In this document: piece after piece, positions 54,701 to 62,829 of the stretch
Position numbering within the stretch: the stretch's first letter is position 1
How the letters are laid out: every line of letters starts with the position of its first letter
Assembly: GCA_963769115.1 (NCBI GenBank)
Contig: CAVYKN010000013.1
Location: forward strand, 29,298 to 93,297
Length of the DNA: 64,000 nt
Origin: DASTFY01 sp963769115
Lineage (GTDB): Bacteria > Actinomycetota > Acidimicrobiia > Acidimicrobiales > Ilumatobacteraceae
Direction: 5' to 3'
Made by a program: the position numbers and the translations under genes
Notes under the pieces: model-generated
Told to the model about the DNA's origin: nothing
Seen by the model: the letters and a program-made list of their open reading frames with translations, nothing else
Databases searched by the model: none

Positions 54701-55055
54701 GATGTACGGGCTGGGCGGGCAGGCGATGGCCGGCGGCAGCACCAAGGCGCCGATGTTCACCGTGGCCTGGCCGACCGGTGAGTTCGGCGGCATGGGGCTG
54801 GAGGGGTCGGTGAAGCTCGGCTATCGCAACGAGCTGGCCGCGGTCGAGGACCCGGCCGAGCGCGACGCGCTGTTCGAGCAGATGGTCGCCCGCGCCTACG
54901 AGCACGGGAAGGCCCTCAACACCGCCTCGCACTTCGAGATCGACGACGTCATCGACCCCGCCGACTCTCGCCGCTGGATCATCCGCGCCCTCCGCTCCGT
55001 CCCCCCGCCCCCCGACCGCACGGGCAAGAAACGACCCAACATCGACACCTGGTGA
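51795..55055 (+). CDS. Single-chain biotin-dependent acyl-CoA carboxylase (BC-BCCP-CT fusion)
   Basis: 1086 residues, intact. Biotin carboxylase (1-450): RVLIANRGEIAVRVLRAARD, HPGYGFLAEN, the ATP-grasp loop VKAVAGGGGRGMR, EVNARLQVEHTVTE. Biotinyl domain (about 475-550) with EAMKMEHEV, the biotinylated residue being Lys514. Carboxyltransferase (about 560-1086) with both halves: YDYTVLAGTQGYQNHRKKDR, FTEGGGGRPGDT, then FLCDTPGMMVGPEAE, RKMYGLGGQAMAGGS. Most actinobacterial enzymes split these into separate AccA and AccD/PccB chains, so the fusion is notable. The acyl-CoA substrate is unknown. The frame is open further left into the preceding gene, but ATG 51795 begins the BC fold. Confidence 0.93.
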   Translation: MAMLTRVLIANRGEIAVRVLRAARDLGVETVAVHAEDETDALHVRWADHVVPLRGSGPAAYLDIDQVVRAAVDSDCDSLHPGYGFLAENPELARRCAAAGIAFVGPDAATLAAVGDKLAARDLATRCGLPVLEGTSGPVTDESARAFLDGLGSGARVMVKAVAGGGGRGMRPVGDPAELEGALAQCRREAMAAFGDDAVYLERLLPGARHVEVQVLGDGSGAVSHLHTRDCSLQRRRQKLIEIAPAPWLAGELRDELHGAAVRLAGELSYRGAGTVEILVAPELEHGYVFLEVNARLQVEHTVTEEITGVDLVQAQLRIAGGASLAELGLTQDRIPAPRGVSVQARVNAETLYADGTAAPSTGTIAVYDVPSGPGIRVDGAGWTGGRVSARYDSLLAKVIAWSPEADPALAIARAARAVRELRVEGVATNTALLAALLARPELPRAEVTTTFVDEHLAELVPATATAALGASTSHPDGTFDVVAPLTGTVGSVLPEAGELVAAGQPVVVLEAMKMEHEVVAPVSGRVQRVLAVRGETVAAGHALMTLLPMEVDGPGAGTAHDVDLDHVRPDLEAVVQRHAVGRDEARAEAVARRRATGQRTARENVEDLCDAGTFVEYGPLVIAAQRRRRAVDDLIARTPADGLVGGVGTVNSSLFGEERARCVVMSYDYTVLAGTQGYQNHRKKDRLFELAERSRLPVVFFTEGGGGRPGDTDAPSGVAGLDCMAFHLWGRLSGLVPLVGINSGRCFAGNAAILGCCDVVIATADSTIGMGGPAMIEGGGLGVYEPEEIGPMAVQVPSGVVDLAVADEAEAVDVAKRYLSYFQGPLPTWEAADQRRLRTLIPENRLRVYDVRQVIDTMVDTGSALELRRGFGPGMVTTLARVAGRPIGIVANDPTHLGGAIDTDGSDKAARFMQLCDAFDLPLLFLCDTPGMMVGPEAERTGLVRHCSRLFVVGANLSVPFFTIVLRKMYGLGGQAMAGGSTKAPMFTVAWPTGEFGGMGLEGSVKLGYRNELAAVEDPAERDALFEQMVARAYEHGKALNTASHFEIDDVIDPADSRRWIIRALRSVPPPPDRTGKKRPNIDTW

Positions 55056-55072
55056 GCAGGGAGGACCCGATC

Positions 55073-56383
55073 ATGCCAACGAGGCGGATCCGCGAGCTGG
55101 CCGAGCAGCACTGGAACGGCGAGGGCGATCTGGTGCACGCCCACCACCCGGTCATGCCCGTGGAGGGTCGCGTCGCCGAAGAGCTCTTCGACGGTGTCTT
55201 GTACGTGAAGAGCGTGGCGTCGATCACCGCGCTCGACAGCGGCGACGGGCTCGTGATGCTCGACACCGGCGGCCCGTTCGACGCGCAGCACATCTTCGAT
55301 GTCGTGCGGGCGTGGAGGCCCGGCGACGGAGGGCGGGGCCGGTTGTCGGCCGCCGTGTTCTCCCACCACCACATCGACCACGTCTTCGGGACGCGACTCT
55401 TCGACGCCGAGTCGGCGGCCGAGGGGTGGGAGGCGCCCGCGGTGCACGGCCACGAGGCCATGCCCGCCGACTTCCGCCGCTACGAACGCACGCGGGGCTG
55501 GAACACCGCCATCAACCAACGGCAGTTCGGCTTGCCGGTGGCGGGTTGGGAGTTCCCCGGCGAGTTCCGTGATCCGACGGTGACGTACCGGGAGGAGCTG
55601 ACGTTCCGGCGCGGCGACCTCACGTTCGAGCTGCACCACGGGCTGGGCGAGACGGACGACGCCACGTGGACGTGGGTGCCCGAGCGCCGCATCCTGCACC
55701 CCGGCGACCTGTTCATCTGGGCGGTGCCCAACGCCGGCAACCCGCAGAAGGTCCAGCGCTACGCCGGGGAGTGGGCGGCGGCGCTGCGGCAGATGGCGGA
55801 GCTCGGCGCCGAGATCATGCTGCCCGGCCACGGTCTGCCGGTGTTCGGCGCGGATCGGATCCGCCAGGCGCTGCTCGACACGGCCGAGGTGCTCGACACG
55901 ATCGAGCTGCAGACCCTGGCCCTCATGAACACCGGCTGCACGCTGGACCGGGCGTTGCACGAGGTCGAGGTGCCGGCGCACCTGCTCGACCGTCCGTACC
56001 TGCGGCCGGTCTACGACCATCCGCAGTTCCTCGTCCGCAACGTGTGGCGGCGCTTCGGCGGCTGGTACGACGGGCAGCCGGACAACCTGCTCCCGGCCCC
56101 CCGCAGCCAGCAGGCCGAGGAGTGGGTGGCGCTGGCGGGCGGGACGCGGGCCGTCCTCGACCGGGCCCGCGTGCTGGCCGAAGCCGGCGACCTCCGGATG
56201 GCCTGCCACCTCGTGGAGCACGCGGTCCTGGCCGACTCCGACTCGGCCGAGGTGCACGCGGCCCGGGCCGAGATCTACGCCGCGTGGGCCGAGCAGCAGG
56301 AGTCGTCGATGGCCCGCAACATCCTGCGGCACGCCGCCATCTCGTCGGAGCAGGGTCGCCTCGACCTCGCCGGCGGCCGCTGA
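55073..56383 (+). CDS. Metallo-beta-lactamase-fold hydrolase with alkylsulfatase-type dimerisation domain
   Basis: 436 residues from ATG 55073 (GGGAGGAC upstream); GTG 55052, overlapping the carboxylase stop, is an alternative. Zinc motif HHHIDH at residues 98-103, further ligands around HHGLGETDDATW, LHPGDLFIW and LPGHGLPVF. The region from about 275 (LDTIELQTLALMNTGCTLDRALHEV, PVYDHPQFLVRNVWRRFGGWYDGQP) matches the alkyl sulfatase dimerisation domain, though the SCP2-like C-terminal domain is lacking. Could hydrolyse a sulfate ester or thioester; co-transcribed with the carboxylase. Confidence 0.87.
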   Translation: MPTRRIRELAEQHWNGEGDLVHAHHPVMPVEGRVAEELFDGVLYVKSVASITALDSGDGLVMLDTGGPFDAQHIFDVVRAWRPGDGGRGRLSAAVFSHHHIDHVFGTRLFDAESAAEGWEAPAVHGHEAMPADFRRYERTRGWNTAINQRQFGLPVAGWEFPGEFRDPTVTYREELTFRRGDLTFELHHGLGETDDATWTWVPERRILHPGDLFIWAVPNAGNPQKVQRYAGEWAAALRQMAELGAEIMLPGHGLPVFGADRIRQALLDTAEVLDTIELQTLALMNTGCTLDRALHEVEVPAHLLDRPYLRPVYDHPQFLVRNVWRRFGGWYDGQPDNLLPAPRSQQAEEWVALAGGTRAVLDRARVLAEAGDLRMACHLVEHAVLADSDSAEVHAARAEIYAAWAEQQESSMARNILRHAAISSEQGRLDLAGGR

Positions 56384-56397
56384 CCCCGACGGCCGGC

Positions 56398-57339
56398 TCA
56401 GGCCTTGGTGTCGAGCACGAGCTTGCCCGTGACCTCCCGGTCGAGGATGCGGCGGTGGCACCGGCCGGCGTCGGCCAGCGGAACCACCTCGACGGGGACG
56501 GTGAGCGAGCCGTCCGCCACCATCGCCACGAGGCCGGCGAGGATCGACCGTCGCTTCTCGTCGGCCATCACCAGGCCGCCGTAGCCGAGGATCGAGCCGT
56601 TCTTGCGGTAGAGGATGCGGAGGTTGAGCGAGGCCATCTGGTCGGCCGAGGTGCCGTAGACGGCGATCCGGCCGTGCGTGTCCAGCACCTCGACGGCCGC
56701 AGCGGTGAAGGCGCCGCCGATGCCGTCCATGATCACCGTCGGTCGGAGCTCGGCGACCGCGGCTGCCAGCTCGCCGGCGTCGGTGACCACGACGACGTGA
56801 TCCGCTCCCGCGGCCTCGATCACGGGCACCTTCTCGGCCTGCGTGGTCTGGCCCCAGACCGTCGCCGCCGTCCCCTGCGCCAGCGGGACGGCGAGGGAGC
56901 CCACGCCGCCGCTGGCCCCCAGGACGAGCACGCGGTCGTCGGCCGTGAGCTGGGCGCGGTCGTACAGCGACGCCCACGCCGTCACCCCGGCAACGCCGAG
57001 GCCGGCGAGCTGGGCGAGGTCGACGCCCTCGGGCACCTCCGTCACCGCGGCGCGCGGCACCGCGGCCTGCTCGCAGTAGAGGCCGGGCCGGAGCACGCCG
57101 ATCCCGGCGCCGTTCACCATCACCGGCCGTCCGTCCGCGTAGCCGGTGCCCTCGGTGCCCGGGATCCACGGCAGGTGGTCGGCCGCGGCGCCCGTGGACC
57201 CCTGCGCGACCCAGACGTCGAGCGGGTTGACGGAGGCGTAGGCCATGTCGACGAGGACCTCGCCCTCGGCCGGTGTGGGATCGGGGACGGTTTCGAGCTG
57301 GAGGCTGCCCCCGAGCTCGTGCAGGCAGGCGGCGCGCAT
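56398..57339 (-). CDS. Zinc-free MDR family NAD(P)H:quinone reductase-like protein
   Basis: 313 residues from ATG 57339. GroES-like N-terminus (MRAACLHELGGSLQLETVPDP, YASVNPLDVWVAQG, WIPGTEGTGYADG), nucleotide fold VLVLGASGGVGSLAVPLAQG, and DHVVVVTDAGEL. No Cys cluster for structural zinc, as in quinone oxidoreductase-type MDRs. Probably reduces an electrophilic enone or quinone with NADPH. Has its own leaderless-type promoter divergent from the next gene. Confidence 0.9.
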   Translation of the reverse strand: MRAACLHELGGSLQLETVPDPTPAEGEVLVDMAYASVNPLDVWVAQGSTGAAADHLPWIPGTEGTGYADGRPVMVNGAGIGVLRPGLYCEQAAVPRAAVTEVPEGVDLAQLAGLGVAGVTAWASLYDRAQLTADDRVLVLGASGGVGSLAVPLAQGTAATVWGQTTQAEKVPVIEAAGADHVVVVTDAGELAAAVAELRPTVIMDGIGGAFTAAAVEVLDTHGRIAVYGTSADQMASLNLRILYRKNGSILGYGGLVMADEKRRSILAGLVAMVADGSLTVPVEVVPLADAGRCHRRILDREVTGKLVLDTKA

Positions 57340-57346
57340 CGCGGGC

Positions 57347-57352
57347 ACCTTA
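57347..57352 (-). promoter_or_regulatory. Candidate -10 box for the MDR gene
   Basis: Minus-strand TAAGGT, 7 nt before ATG 57339; leaderless type. Confidence 0.4.
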
Positions 57353-57364
57353 CGGGCGGGGTCC

Positions 57365-57370
57365 TACGGT
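57365..57370 (+). promoter_or_regulatory. Candidate -10 box for the GNAT gene
   Basis: TACGGT, 6 nt before ATG 57377. The GGAGG between box and ATG could be a ribosome-binding site only if transcription starts elsewhere. Confidence 0.35.
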
Positions 57371-57376
57371 GGAGGC

Positions 57377-58169
57377 ATGGAGCACCTCACCAACGGATGG
57401 GAGCCGGACCTCGACGACGGCGACAGCCTCTTGCGCCGGTTCGTGCTCGCCAGCGGCCAGCGCAGCATGGATCTGGCGGAGCGAGCGGGAGGCCGCACGA
57501 AGGCCATGCCCGCGCGTCACCATGGCCGACCCGGCGTCGCCGGTGCTGTTCGACAACGTCGCCGTCCTCCTGCAGCCGCCCGCGTACATCAACCTCGACG
57601 CCACGGTCGAGGCCGTGCTCGCCTTCTATCCCCCCGACCGCCACTTCGTCCTGTTCTCCGCGTGGCCCACACCGGACCTGTCGCGCTTCGGCCTCGTCCT
57701 GATGGGGCATCCGCCGCTCATGTACCGCCCGGTCGGCGGCGAGGCCCCTCCCGCGCCGTCGGAGCTCGACATTCGGCTCGTCACCGACGCCGCAGGGCTG
57801 CAGGACTTCGTCGAGACGTTGATCGAGGCCTACCCGATGCCGGGCGCCGAGGGAACGTCGCTCGCCGACCCCGCGGTGCTCGACGGGCCGTTCCGCCTGT
57901 TCGTCGGCTATCTGGACGGCGCGCCGGTGGCCACGGCCGGCGCCCGCCTCGGCCACGGTCTGAACGACGTCGAGTGGGTCTCGACCCGGCCCGACGTGCG
58001 GGGCCGCGGCTACGGGGCCGCGCTCACCTGGGCGGCGACGCTCGTCGAGCCTGACCTGCCGGCCGCCCTCCTGGCCAGCGATGACGGCCAGCCCGTCTAC
58101 GAGAAGATGGGCTACCTCCGCATCATGCGGCTGACGGTGTGGCACCGCCCTCCCGCCGGTCGCGGTTGA
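57377..58169 (+). CDS. GNAT family acetyltransferase, one frameshift
   Basis: About 263 residues. ATG 57377 (MEHLTNGWEPDLDDGDSLL) and AERAGGRTKAMP precede a 1-nt insertion near 57,507; the next frame continues PRVTMADPASPVLFDN. The GNAT core is in the C-terminal half: NDVEWVSTRPDVRGRGYGAALTWAATL is the acetyl-CoA site (RGRGYG) and GQPVYEKMGYLRI motif B. The N-terminal domain looks like the divergent first half of double-GNAT proteins. Acceptor unknown. Confidence 0.85.
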
Positions 58170-58185
58170 GCCCGTCGGTCCGGTG

Positions 58186-59409
58186 ATGCGCTGGCTCACG
58201 GGCGGCCGCGTGCTCGAGCCCGAGGGCTCGGGGTTCGTGCGGGCCGACATCGGCGTGGAGGGCGATCGGATCGCCCGCATCGTGCCGTCGGCCACGCCCG
58301 CCGCGGACGACGAGGTCGTCGAGCTCGACGGTCGGTGGCTCCTGCCGGGCCTCATCGACTGCCATGTCCACCTCACGCAGCCGACGGACGCCGGCGATCC
58401 GGCCGCCGCCGCGGGGCGCTCGGACGCCGCGGTCGCGCTGTTCACCGCTGCCGCGGCCGAGCGGACGCTCGATGCGGGCATCACGACCGTCCGGGACGTC
58501 GGCGGTTGGAACTACGTGGAGATGGCGGTGCGGGAGGCCATCGAGAGCGGACTGGTGTCCGGCCCCCGCCTGTTCCTGGCCGGCCGGTTGCTCTCGATCA
58601 CCACGGCCACCGTGTCGTACTACCCGGGGATGTACGAGGTGGCGGACGGTCCCGACGCCGTGCGGGAAGCCGTCCGCCGGCAGCTCGCCCGGGGCGCCGA
58701 CGTGATCAAGGTGATGGCCACCGGGGCGATGCTGTCGTCGGAGCGGGAGGACGCACGGGCCATCCAGTACACGCTCGACGAGCTGCGGGCCGCGGTCGAG
58801 ATCGCGCACGACAACTTCACGCCCGTCGCCGCGCACGCCCATGCGCTCCGTGGGATCGAGCACGCGGTCGAGGCGGGGGTGGACAGCATCGAGCACTGCA
58901 CGTTCGCCGACGACGCCGTCCTCGCTCGGCTCGCCGCTGCCGGGACGTTCGTGGTCCCGACCATCTGCGCCGGCGAGCTGCTGGTGCGCGACCAGCCCGT
59001 GCTCGACGCCATGCCCGCGCACCTGCGCCGGCGGATGGTCGAGTTCAACGAGCTCCACGTCGACACCATCCGGCGGGCCCACCAGGCGGGGGTGCGCATC
59101 GCCATGGGCACGGATGCCGGCACGCCCGGCAACCACCACGGCCTCAACGCCCACGAGTGCGTCTTCATGGTGACGGAGTGCGGGCTGTCGCCGGCCGAGA
59201 GCATCCGCGCAGCCACCGCGACCGCGGCCGCGCTCCTGCGGCGGCCGCGGGAGCTGGGCCGACTGGACGTCGGTGCCTACGCGGATGTCATCGCCTGCTC
59301 AGGCGATCCGTTCGACGACATCACCGAGCTGACCCGCGTGGCGTTCGTGATGAAGGGCGGCCACGTCCATCGCCACGACGTCGGCGTCCTGACGATCGTG
59401 GCGACGTAG
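58186..59409 (+). CDS. Metal-dependent amidohydrolase (imidazolonepropionase/prolidase-like)
   Basis: 407 residues from ATG 58186. Amidohydrolase-superfamily barrel: HxH in LIDCHVHL (His60, His62), probable carbamylated Lys in ADVIKVMATGAM, His ligands in VAAHAHALRGIEHAVEAG and SIEHC, and the metal Asp in MGTDAGTPG. The layout matches the Xaa-Arg/Xaa-Pro dipeptidase and imidazolonepropionase-like group of uncertain substrates. Intact; follows the GNAT gene by 16 bp, likely same transcript. Confidence 0.9.
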   Translation: MRWLTGGRVLEPEGSGFVRADIGVEGDRIARIVPSATPAADDEVVELDGRWLLPGLIDCHVHLTQPTDAGDPAAAAGRSDAAVALFTAAAAERTLDAGITTVRDVGGWNYVEMAVREAIESGLVSGPRLFLAGRLLSITTATVSYYPGMYEVADGPDAVREAVRRQLARGADVIKVMATGAMLSSEREDARAIQYTLDELRAAVEIAHDNFTPVAAHAHALRGIEHAVEAGVDSIEHCTFADDAVLARLAAAGTFVVPTICAGELLVRDQPVLDAMPAHLRRRMVEFNELHVDTIRRAHQAGVRIAMGTDAGTPGNHHGLNAHECVFMVTECGLSPAESIRAATATAAALLRRPRELGRLDVGAYADVIACSGDPFDDITELTRVAFVMKGGHVHRHDVGVLTIVAT

Positions 59410-59451
59410 CGTCCCCGAACGTGGCCAAGGACGAGAGCAGAGCCGCGCGAG

Positions 59452-60287
59452 GTGGACGAGCTCTTCGCCGTCAGGCCGGAGGACTTCGTCGCCGCCCGCA
59501 ACGCGCTGGTCAAGCGGTTGAAGGCGGCCGGGGAGCGCGACCGCGCCGCCGAGGTCGCGACGTGGCGCCGTCCCACGCCGATCGACTGGGCGCTGAACCA
59601 GGTCGCGCGTGACGACGCCGACGCCATCGACCGGTTCACGGGTGCCGCTGCGGCAGCCCAGGAGGCGCAAGCGGCCGCGCTGTCCGGGCGCGGCGAGGAC
59701 CTGCGCGCCGCCGTGGCCGAGGTGCGGGAGTCATCGGCCACCGTCGCCGCGTTGGCGGCCGCGGCTCTCGCCGGGCAGGGCCGGCCGACGGCCTCGGCGC
59801 GCGCCGCTGTGAGCACGCGGCTGGCCGAGATCGCCGCCGAGCCGTCGCTGGCCGCGCAGCTCGCCCACGGTCGGTTGGGTGCCGGTGCGGTGGAGGCCGA
59901 CGGCGCGTTCGGGTTCGGTGCGGCCGAGGATGGGCCGACGCCTGCGCCCGCACGGCGCGCGTCGGCGCCGCACCGCGTCGCGCCCGGGTGCAGCCAGAGC
60001 CCGGCACGGACTCCGCCGAGGCCCGCAAGCAGGCGGCAGCAGAGGCGAAGCGTGAACGCGAGCAGGCCCGCGCCGTCGAGAAGGCCGAACGGGCCGACGC
60101 GTCTGCGCAGGACGCGTTGGCGACCGCGACCGAGGCACTCGAGCAGGCCGAAGGCGAGCTTGCGGCGCTCCAGACGCAACTCGATCGTGCGGAACGAGCT
60201 CGGGACAAGGCAACCACGGAGCACGCGCGTCGTCGCGATGCGGCCGACGTCGCGGCGGCGGCGTTGGAGAAGGCGCGCCAACTCTGA
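59452..60287 (+). CDS. Coiled-coil hypothetical protein, one frameshift
   Basis: About 278 residues. GTG 59452 opens MDELFAVRPEDFVAARNALVKRLKAAGERD and RRPTPIDWALNQVAR, a conserved but uncharacterised actinobacterial family. After a 1-nt indel near 59,970-59,990 the second part continues in another frame as a long Ala/Glu/Lys/Arg coiled coil (SAEARKQAAAEAKREREQAR ... AALEKARQL). No membrane segment. Role unknown; it follows the amidohydrolase at 42 bp. Confidence 0.65.
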
Positions 60288-60296
60288 GGCTCTCAG

Positions 60297-60319
60297 TTAA
60301 TTAACGCGCTCCGCGCGTT
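60297..60319 (+). terminator. Possible transcription terminator with a TTAATTAA palindrome
   Basis: TTAATTAA (60297-60304) runs into a 7-bp stem AACGCGC / GCGCGTT with a 3-nt loop (60303-60319), followed by a short T-containing run TTTCG. It lies 10 nt after the coiled-coil gene's stop. The T-tract is weak, so this is only a possible intrinsic terminator. Confidence 0.35.
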
Positions 60320-60516
60320 TCGTCTCTGATCACCGATCATCTGTGCACGCGCGGGTTTGGTGGACCGTTCGGGCGAGGTAGGGGCTGGCCAGATGATCGG
60401 CGGACTCAAGGAGATGCCACGATGAATGCCCCTGCCCGTACAGCCGCGGCCATGCTCGCTTTGACGCAGGCCTAACGGCGCCGCACGCCGTTCGGTCGAT
60501 CGACCATGCTGATTCC
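60320..60516. other. Short intergenic region
   Basis: About 200 bp between the possible terminator and a truncated acetyltransferase. A GGTCGATCGACC palindrome (60491-60502) recurs nearly as GGTCGATCGACC at 60,701-60,712, so the same 12-bp palindrome flanks the truncated gene. No coding frame supported. Confidence 0.45.
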
Positions 60517-60721
60517 GTGGATGAGCACGAGGTCGATCTGGGACCGGCACGGCGGGGGCGGCCCGGCGATGCCGCGGAGCTGGTGCGGCTGAGGGCCCTC
60601 ATGTTTCGAGGCCATGAGCATCGACACGACGGGCCAGACGTGGCGGGAGTCGGCCGAGCGCCATCTGGAGGAGGTTCTCGCCGGCCCGCTCAGCCCTCCG
60701 GTCGATCGACCAGATCGCTGA
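60517..60721 (+). pseudogene. Truncated N-terminus of a GNAT acetyltransferase
   Basis: GTG 60517 encodes MDEHEVDLGPARRGRPGDAA then ELVRLRALMF, the usual beginning of a GNAT (IRxATxxDAAELVRLRALMF). One base shift near 60,610 leads to EAMSIDTTGQTWRESAERHLEEVLA in the next frame. The acetyl-CoA-binding half is missing, replaced by the convergent MmcQ gene. Truncated relic; flanked by a 12-bp palindrome on both sides. Confidence 0.55.
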
Positions 60722-61103
60722 GTCGCCTGGGCGCCAGCAGGCAGTAGCTCTCGGTCACGAGCTCGGCGATCTCATCCCAGGCGATTTCGGGGCCCACCTG
60801 CATGCCCACCTCGTCGCCGCGCCACACCGGCGCGAAGAACGGCGGGCCGGTGCCGCGGAGCACGTCGAGCTCATCGCCGGCGGACCGGAAGGTCAGAAGC
60901 GTCGCCGGCCCATCCGTCCCCGACGCCCCGGCATACGCTGGAGGCCAACCGTGGTCGACGACAAGGACGTGAGCGAAGGTGCGCTTGCGGATCCGCCACC
61001 GCACACCCACCCACGCCTGCTCCTCGTACGCCTCAGGAAGGGCGAGGCAGACCGCGCGAAGCCCATCGAGGATCTTCGCTGGGACGTCGGAGGATCGGGC
61101 CAT
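60690..61103 (-). CDS. MmcQ/YjbR family protein
   Basis: 137 residues from ATG 61103. ILDGLRAVCLALPEAYEEQAWVGVRWRIRKRTFAHV is the family start (LPEAxExxxWG...FRV.K.FA); the end WDEIAELVTESYCLLAPRRL matches the C-terminal helix. Family members have a CyaY-like fold and may bind DNA; role unclear. Its 3' end overlaps the truncated GNAT. Intact. Confidence 0.85.
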   Translation of the reverse strand: MARSSDVPAKILDGLRAVCLALPEAYEEQAWVGVRWRIRKRTFAHVLVVDHGWPPAYAGASGTDGPATLLTFRSAGDELDVLRGTGPPFFAPVWRGDEVGMQVGPEIAWDEIAELVTESYCLLAPRRLSDLVDRPEG

Positions 61104-61192
61104 GCGCCTTCCCGGCTGACGCTAGCGACGAGCTTCGCTGCGGGCGAGCCGTCGACAGGCCCGCACAGCGGCGGGAGCATGCGCGGGACGAG

Positions 61193-62405
61193 TCAGATGA
61201 GGCCGGAGGGTCCGCCGTAGGAGCCGAGCAGCACCATTCCGAGGCGTTCCTGCGACGGGGCGTTGACCGACACGTGGTGCACGAGCATCTGGCTGTCGCG
61301 GGTGAGGCGCTCGAGCGGATGTGAACGGTGGGTCGCATCGGCGCCCACGAGCAGGGCCGCGACGCGGACGACGTCAGCGCCGGTGGCTACGGCGTCGGCG
61401 GCGGCCAGCCGAAGGCGAGCCCGGCCGATGGCGTCGGGAGCCTCGCCGTCACCAGCTCGGCTCCACAGCTCGTCGAGCAGGTGCCGCAGACCGGCCGTGG
61501 CCAGCTCGATCCGGCCGTTGAGACCGGCGTAGCCGCGGAGGAACGGTGGTTGCTCGACCAGTGGCAGCTTCTCGAGCGGACGCTGCTTGTGTTCGGCGGA
61601 CTGGGCGGCAACCTCGACCGCCCGGCGGGCGGCCCCGAGCATCACGGCCGCGGCCGAGTACGAGATGAAGGCGACCGTCGTGGTGGCGTTGGCCAGCACG
61701 CCTGGGCGGGTGACGGTGAGAGCGGGCCATGTGAAAGTGCGAGACGCCGGAACCTCGACGGTCTCACCGAGGTCGACGTCGTGGCTGGCGCTCGCCCGCA
61801 GTCCGAGCGTGTCCCACGTCGGGCGGATCGTCGCCGTCTCGATCGGCTGGACCACGAGCCGGGTCTCGAACGTTCCGTCAGGGCCAGCGATCATGACCAT
61901 GCCGCCGACGTAGTCGGCGTGGATGCATCCCGACACGTAGGGCCAGCGGCGTTGCTGCACGACGTACGTCTCCGATCCGGGCGACGTCGTCGGTGAGCGT
62001 GGCCAGGACACGTGCCGCGCCGCTGGTGGCGATCGTCTGGCGCGTGGCGAAGTAGTCGCGAGCGAAGCGGTCGTCGGCGGCGACGGCGAGCCAGGCGTTC
62101 TGGACGGCTGCCTGGGCGACGATCCATCCGGCGGAGGCGTCGGCGTGGGCCACGGCCAGGGTGGCATCGAACCACTGCCGGGGAGTCCCGCCGGCGCCGC
62201 CGAGCTCCGGCGGCACCAGCAGGTGGAACAGGCCTTCCGACCTCATGCGCTCGAAGGACGCCTGGCCGAGGCTGGCACGCTCATCGGCGGCGTCGGCGTC
62301 GGCCCGGATCATCTCGAGCAGTTGGGCGGAGGGGAAGGGGACGTGGTCGGGGCCCGTGCTCGTCGTGAGAGGGCCGGCGCGGTCGGTGGTCAGTTGCATG
62401 GTCAT
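61193..62405 (-). CDS. Acyl-CoA-dehydrogenase-like flavin monooxygenase, one frameshift
   Basis: About 403 residues. ATG 62405 has GGAGG 8 nt upstream. The N-terminal part (RSEGLFHLLVPPELGGAGGTPRQ, AVAHADASAGWIVAQ) and, after an indel near 61,978, the middle and C-terminal part (GLRASASHDVDLGETVEVP, VAFISYSAAAVMLGAARRAVEVAA, VHHVSVNAPSQERLG) form the type-2 acyl-CoA dehydrogenase fold used by two-component flavin monooxygenases such as HsaA or DszC-like enzymes. The catalytic Glu of true dehydrogenases is not evident. A flavin reductase is not adjacent. Confidence 0.8.
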
Positions 62406-62459
62406 CAGTGGTTCCTCCGGCGAGCACGGGATTGGGCGATGCGAGGCGGACGGTGGCCG

Positions 62460-62684
62460 TCAGCCGACGGCGCTGGACTGGAGGTCGTGGACGTCCTGGG
62501 TGGTCAGGGCTTGCCGCCGATCCCCCAGTCGCCGCTCTCGACCTCTTCGACCGTGACCCACGTCACGGGGCGCATGGACTCGCCCTCGATCTCGACCATG
62601 GTGTCGGTCAGCTTGCTCGATCATCTCCTGCTTCTGCTCGGCATCGAAGACGCCCTTGATCAGCTTCACGTTGACGAACGGCAT
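62460..62684 (-). CDS. 4-oxalocrotonate-tautomerase family protein, frameshifted
   Basis: About 74 residues. ATG 62684 with GAAGGAG upstream; MPFVNVKLIKGVFDAEQKQEMI gives the catalytic Pro1 after Met removal. After a 1-nt indel near 62,620 the next frame continues as DTMVEIEGESMRPVTWV, and the original frame resumes at the end, KPLTTQDVHDLQSSAV. Probably acts on an enol-keto intermediate. Downstream of it on the same strand is the flavin monooxygenase gene, 55 bp away, suggesting a short operon for an aromatic or unsaturated substrate. Confidence 0.75.
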   Translation of the reverse strand: MPFVNVKLIKGVFDAEQKQEMIEQADRHHGRDRGRVHAPRDVGHGRRGRERRLGDRRQALTTQDVHDLQSSAVG

Positions 62685-62829
62685 CGGTTGCTCCTTCGGT
62701 ATGGTGTGGGTGCCTCGATGGTGGCCGCCGCCCCCTGCCGGTGGCCTGCCGTTCGCTTGCCATCGTCGGCAACCGCCTGGCAAGGGAGCCACCGGGGCAA
62801 CAATGGGCAGATGGTGTCACGGCCTCGCC

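Noticed and set aside
54896..57169. 757-codon minus-strand frame opposite the metallohydrolase
   Set aside because: Long open antisense frames are expected at this GC content; the plus-strand genes have motifs, the antisense does not.
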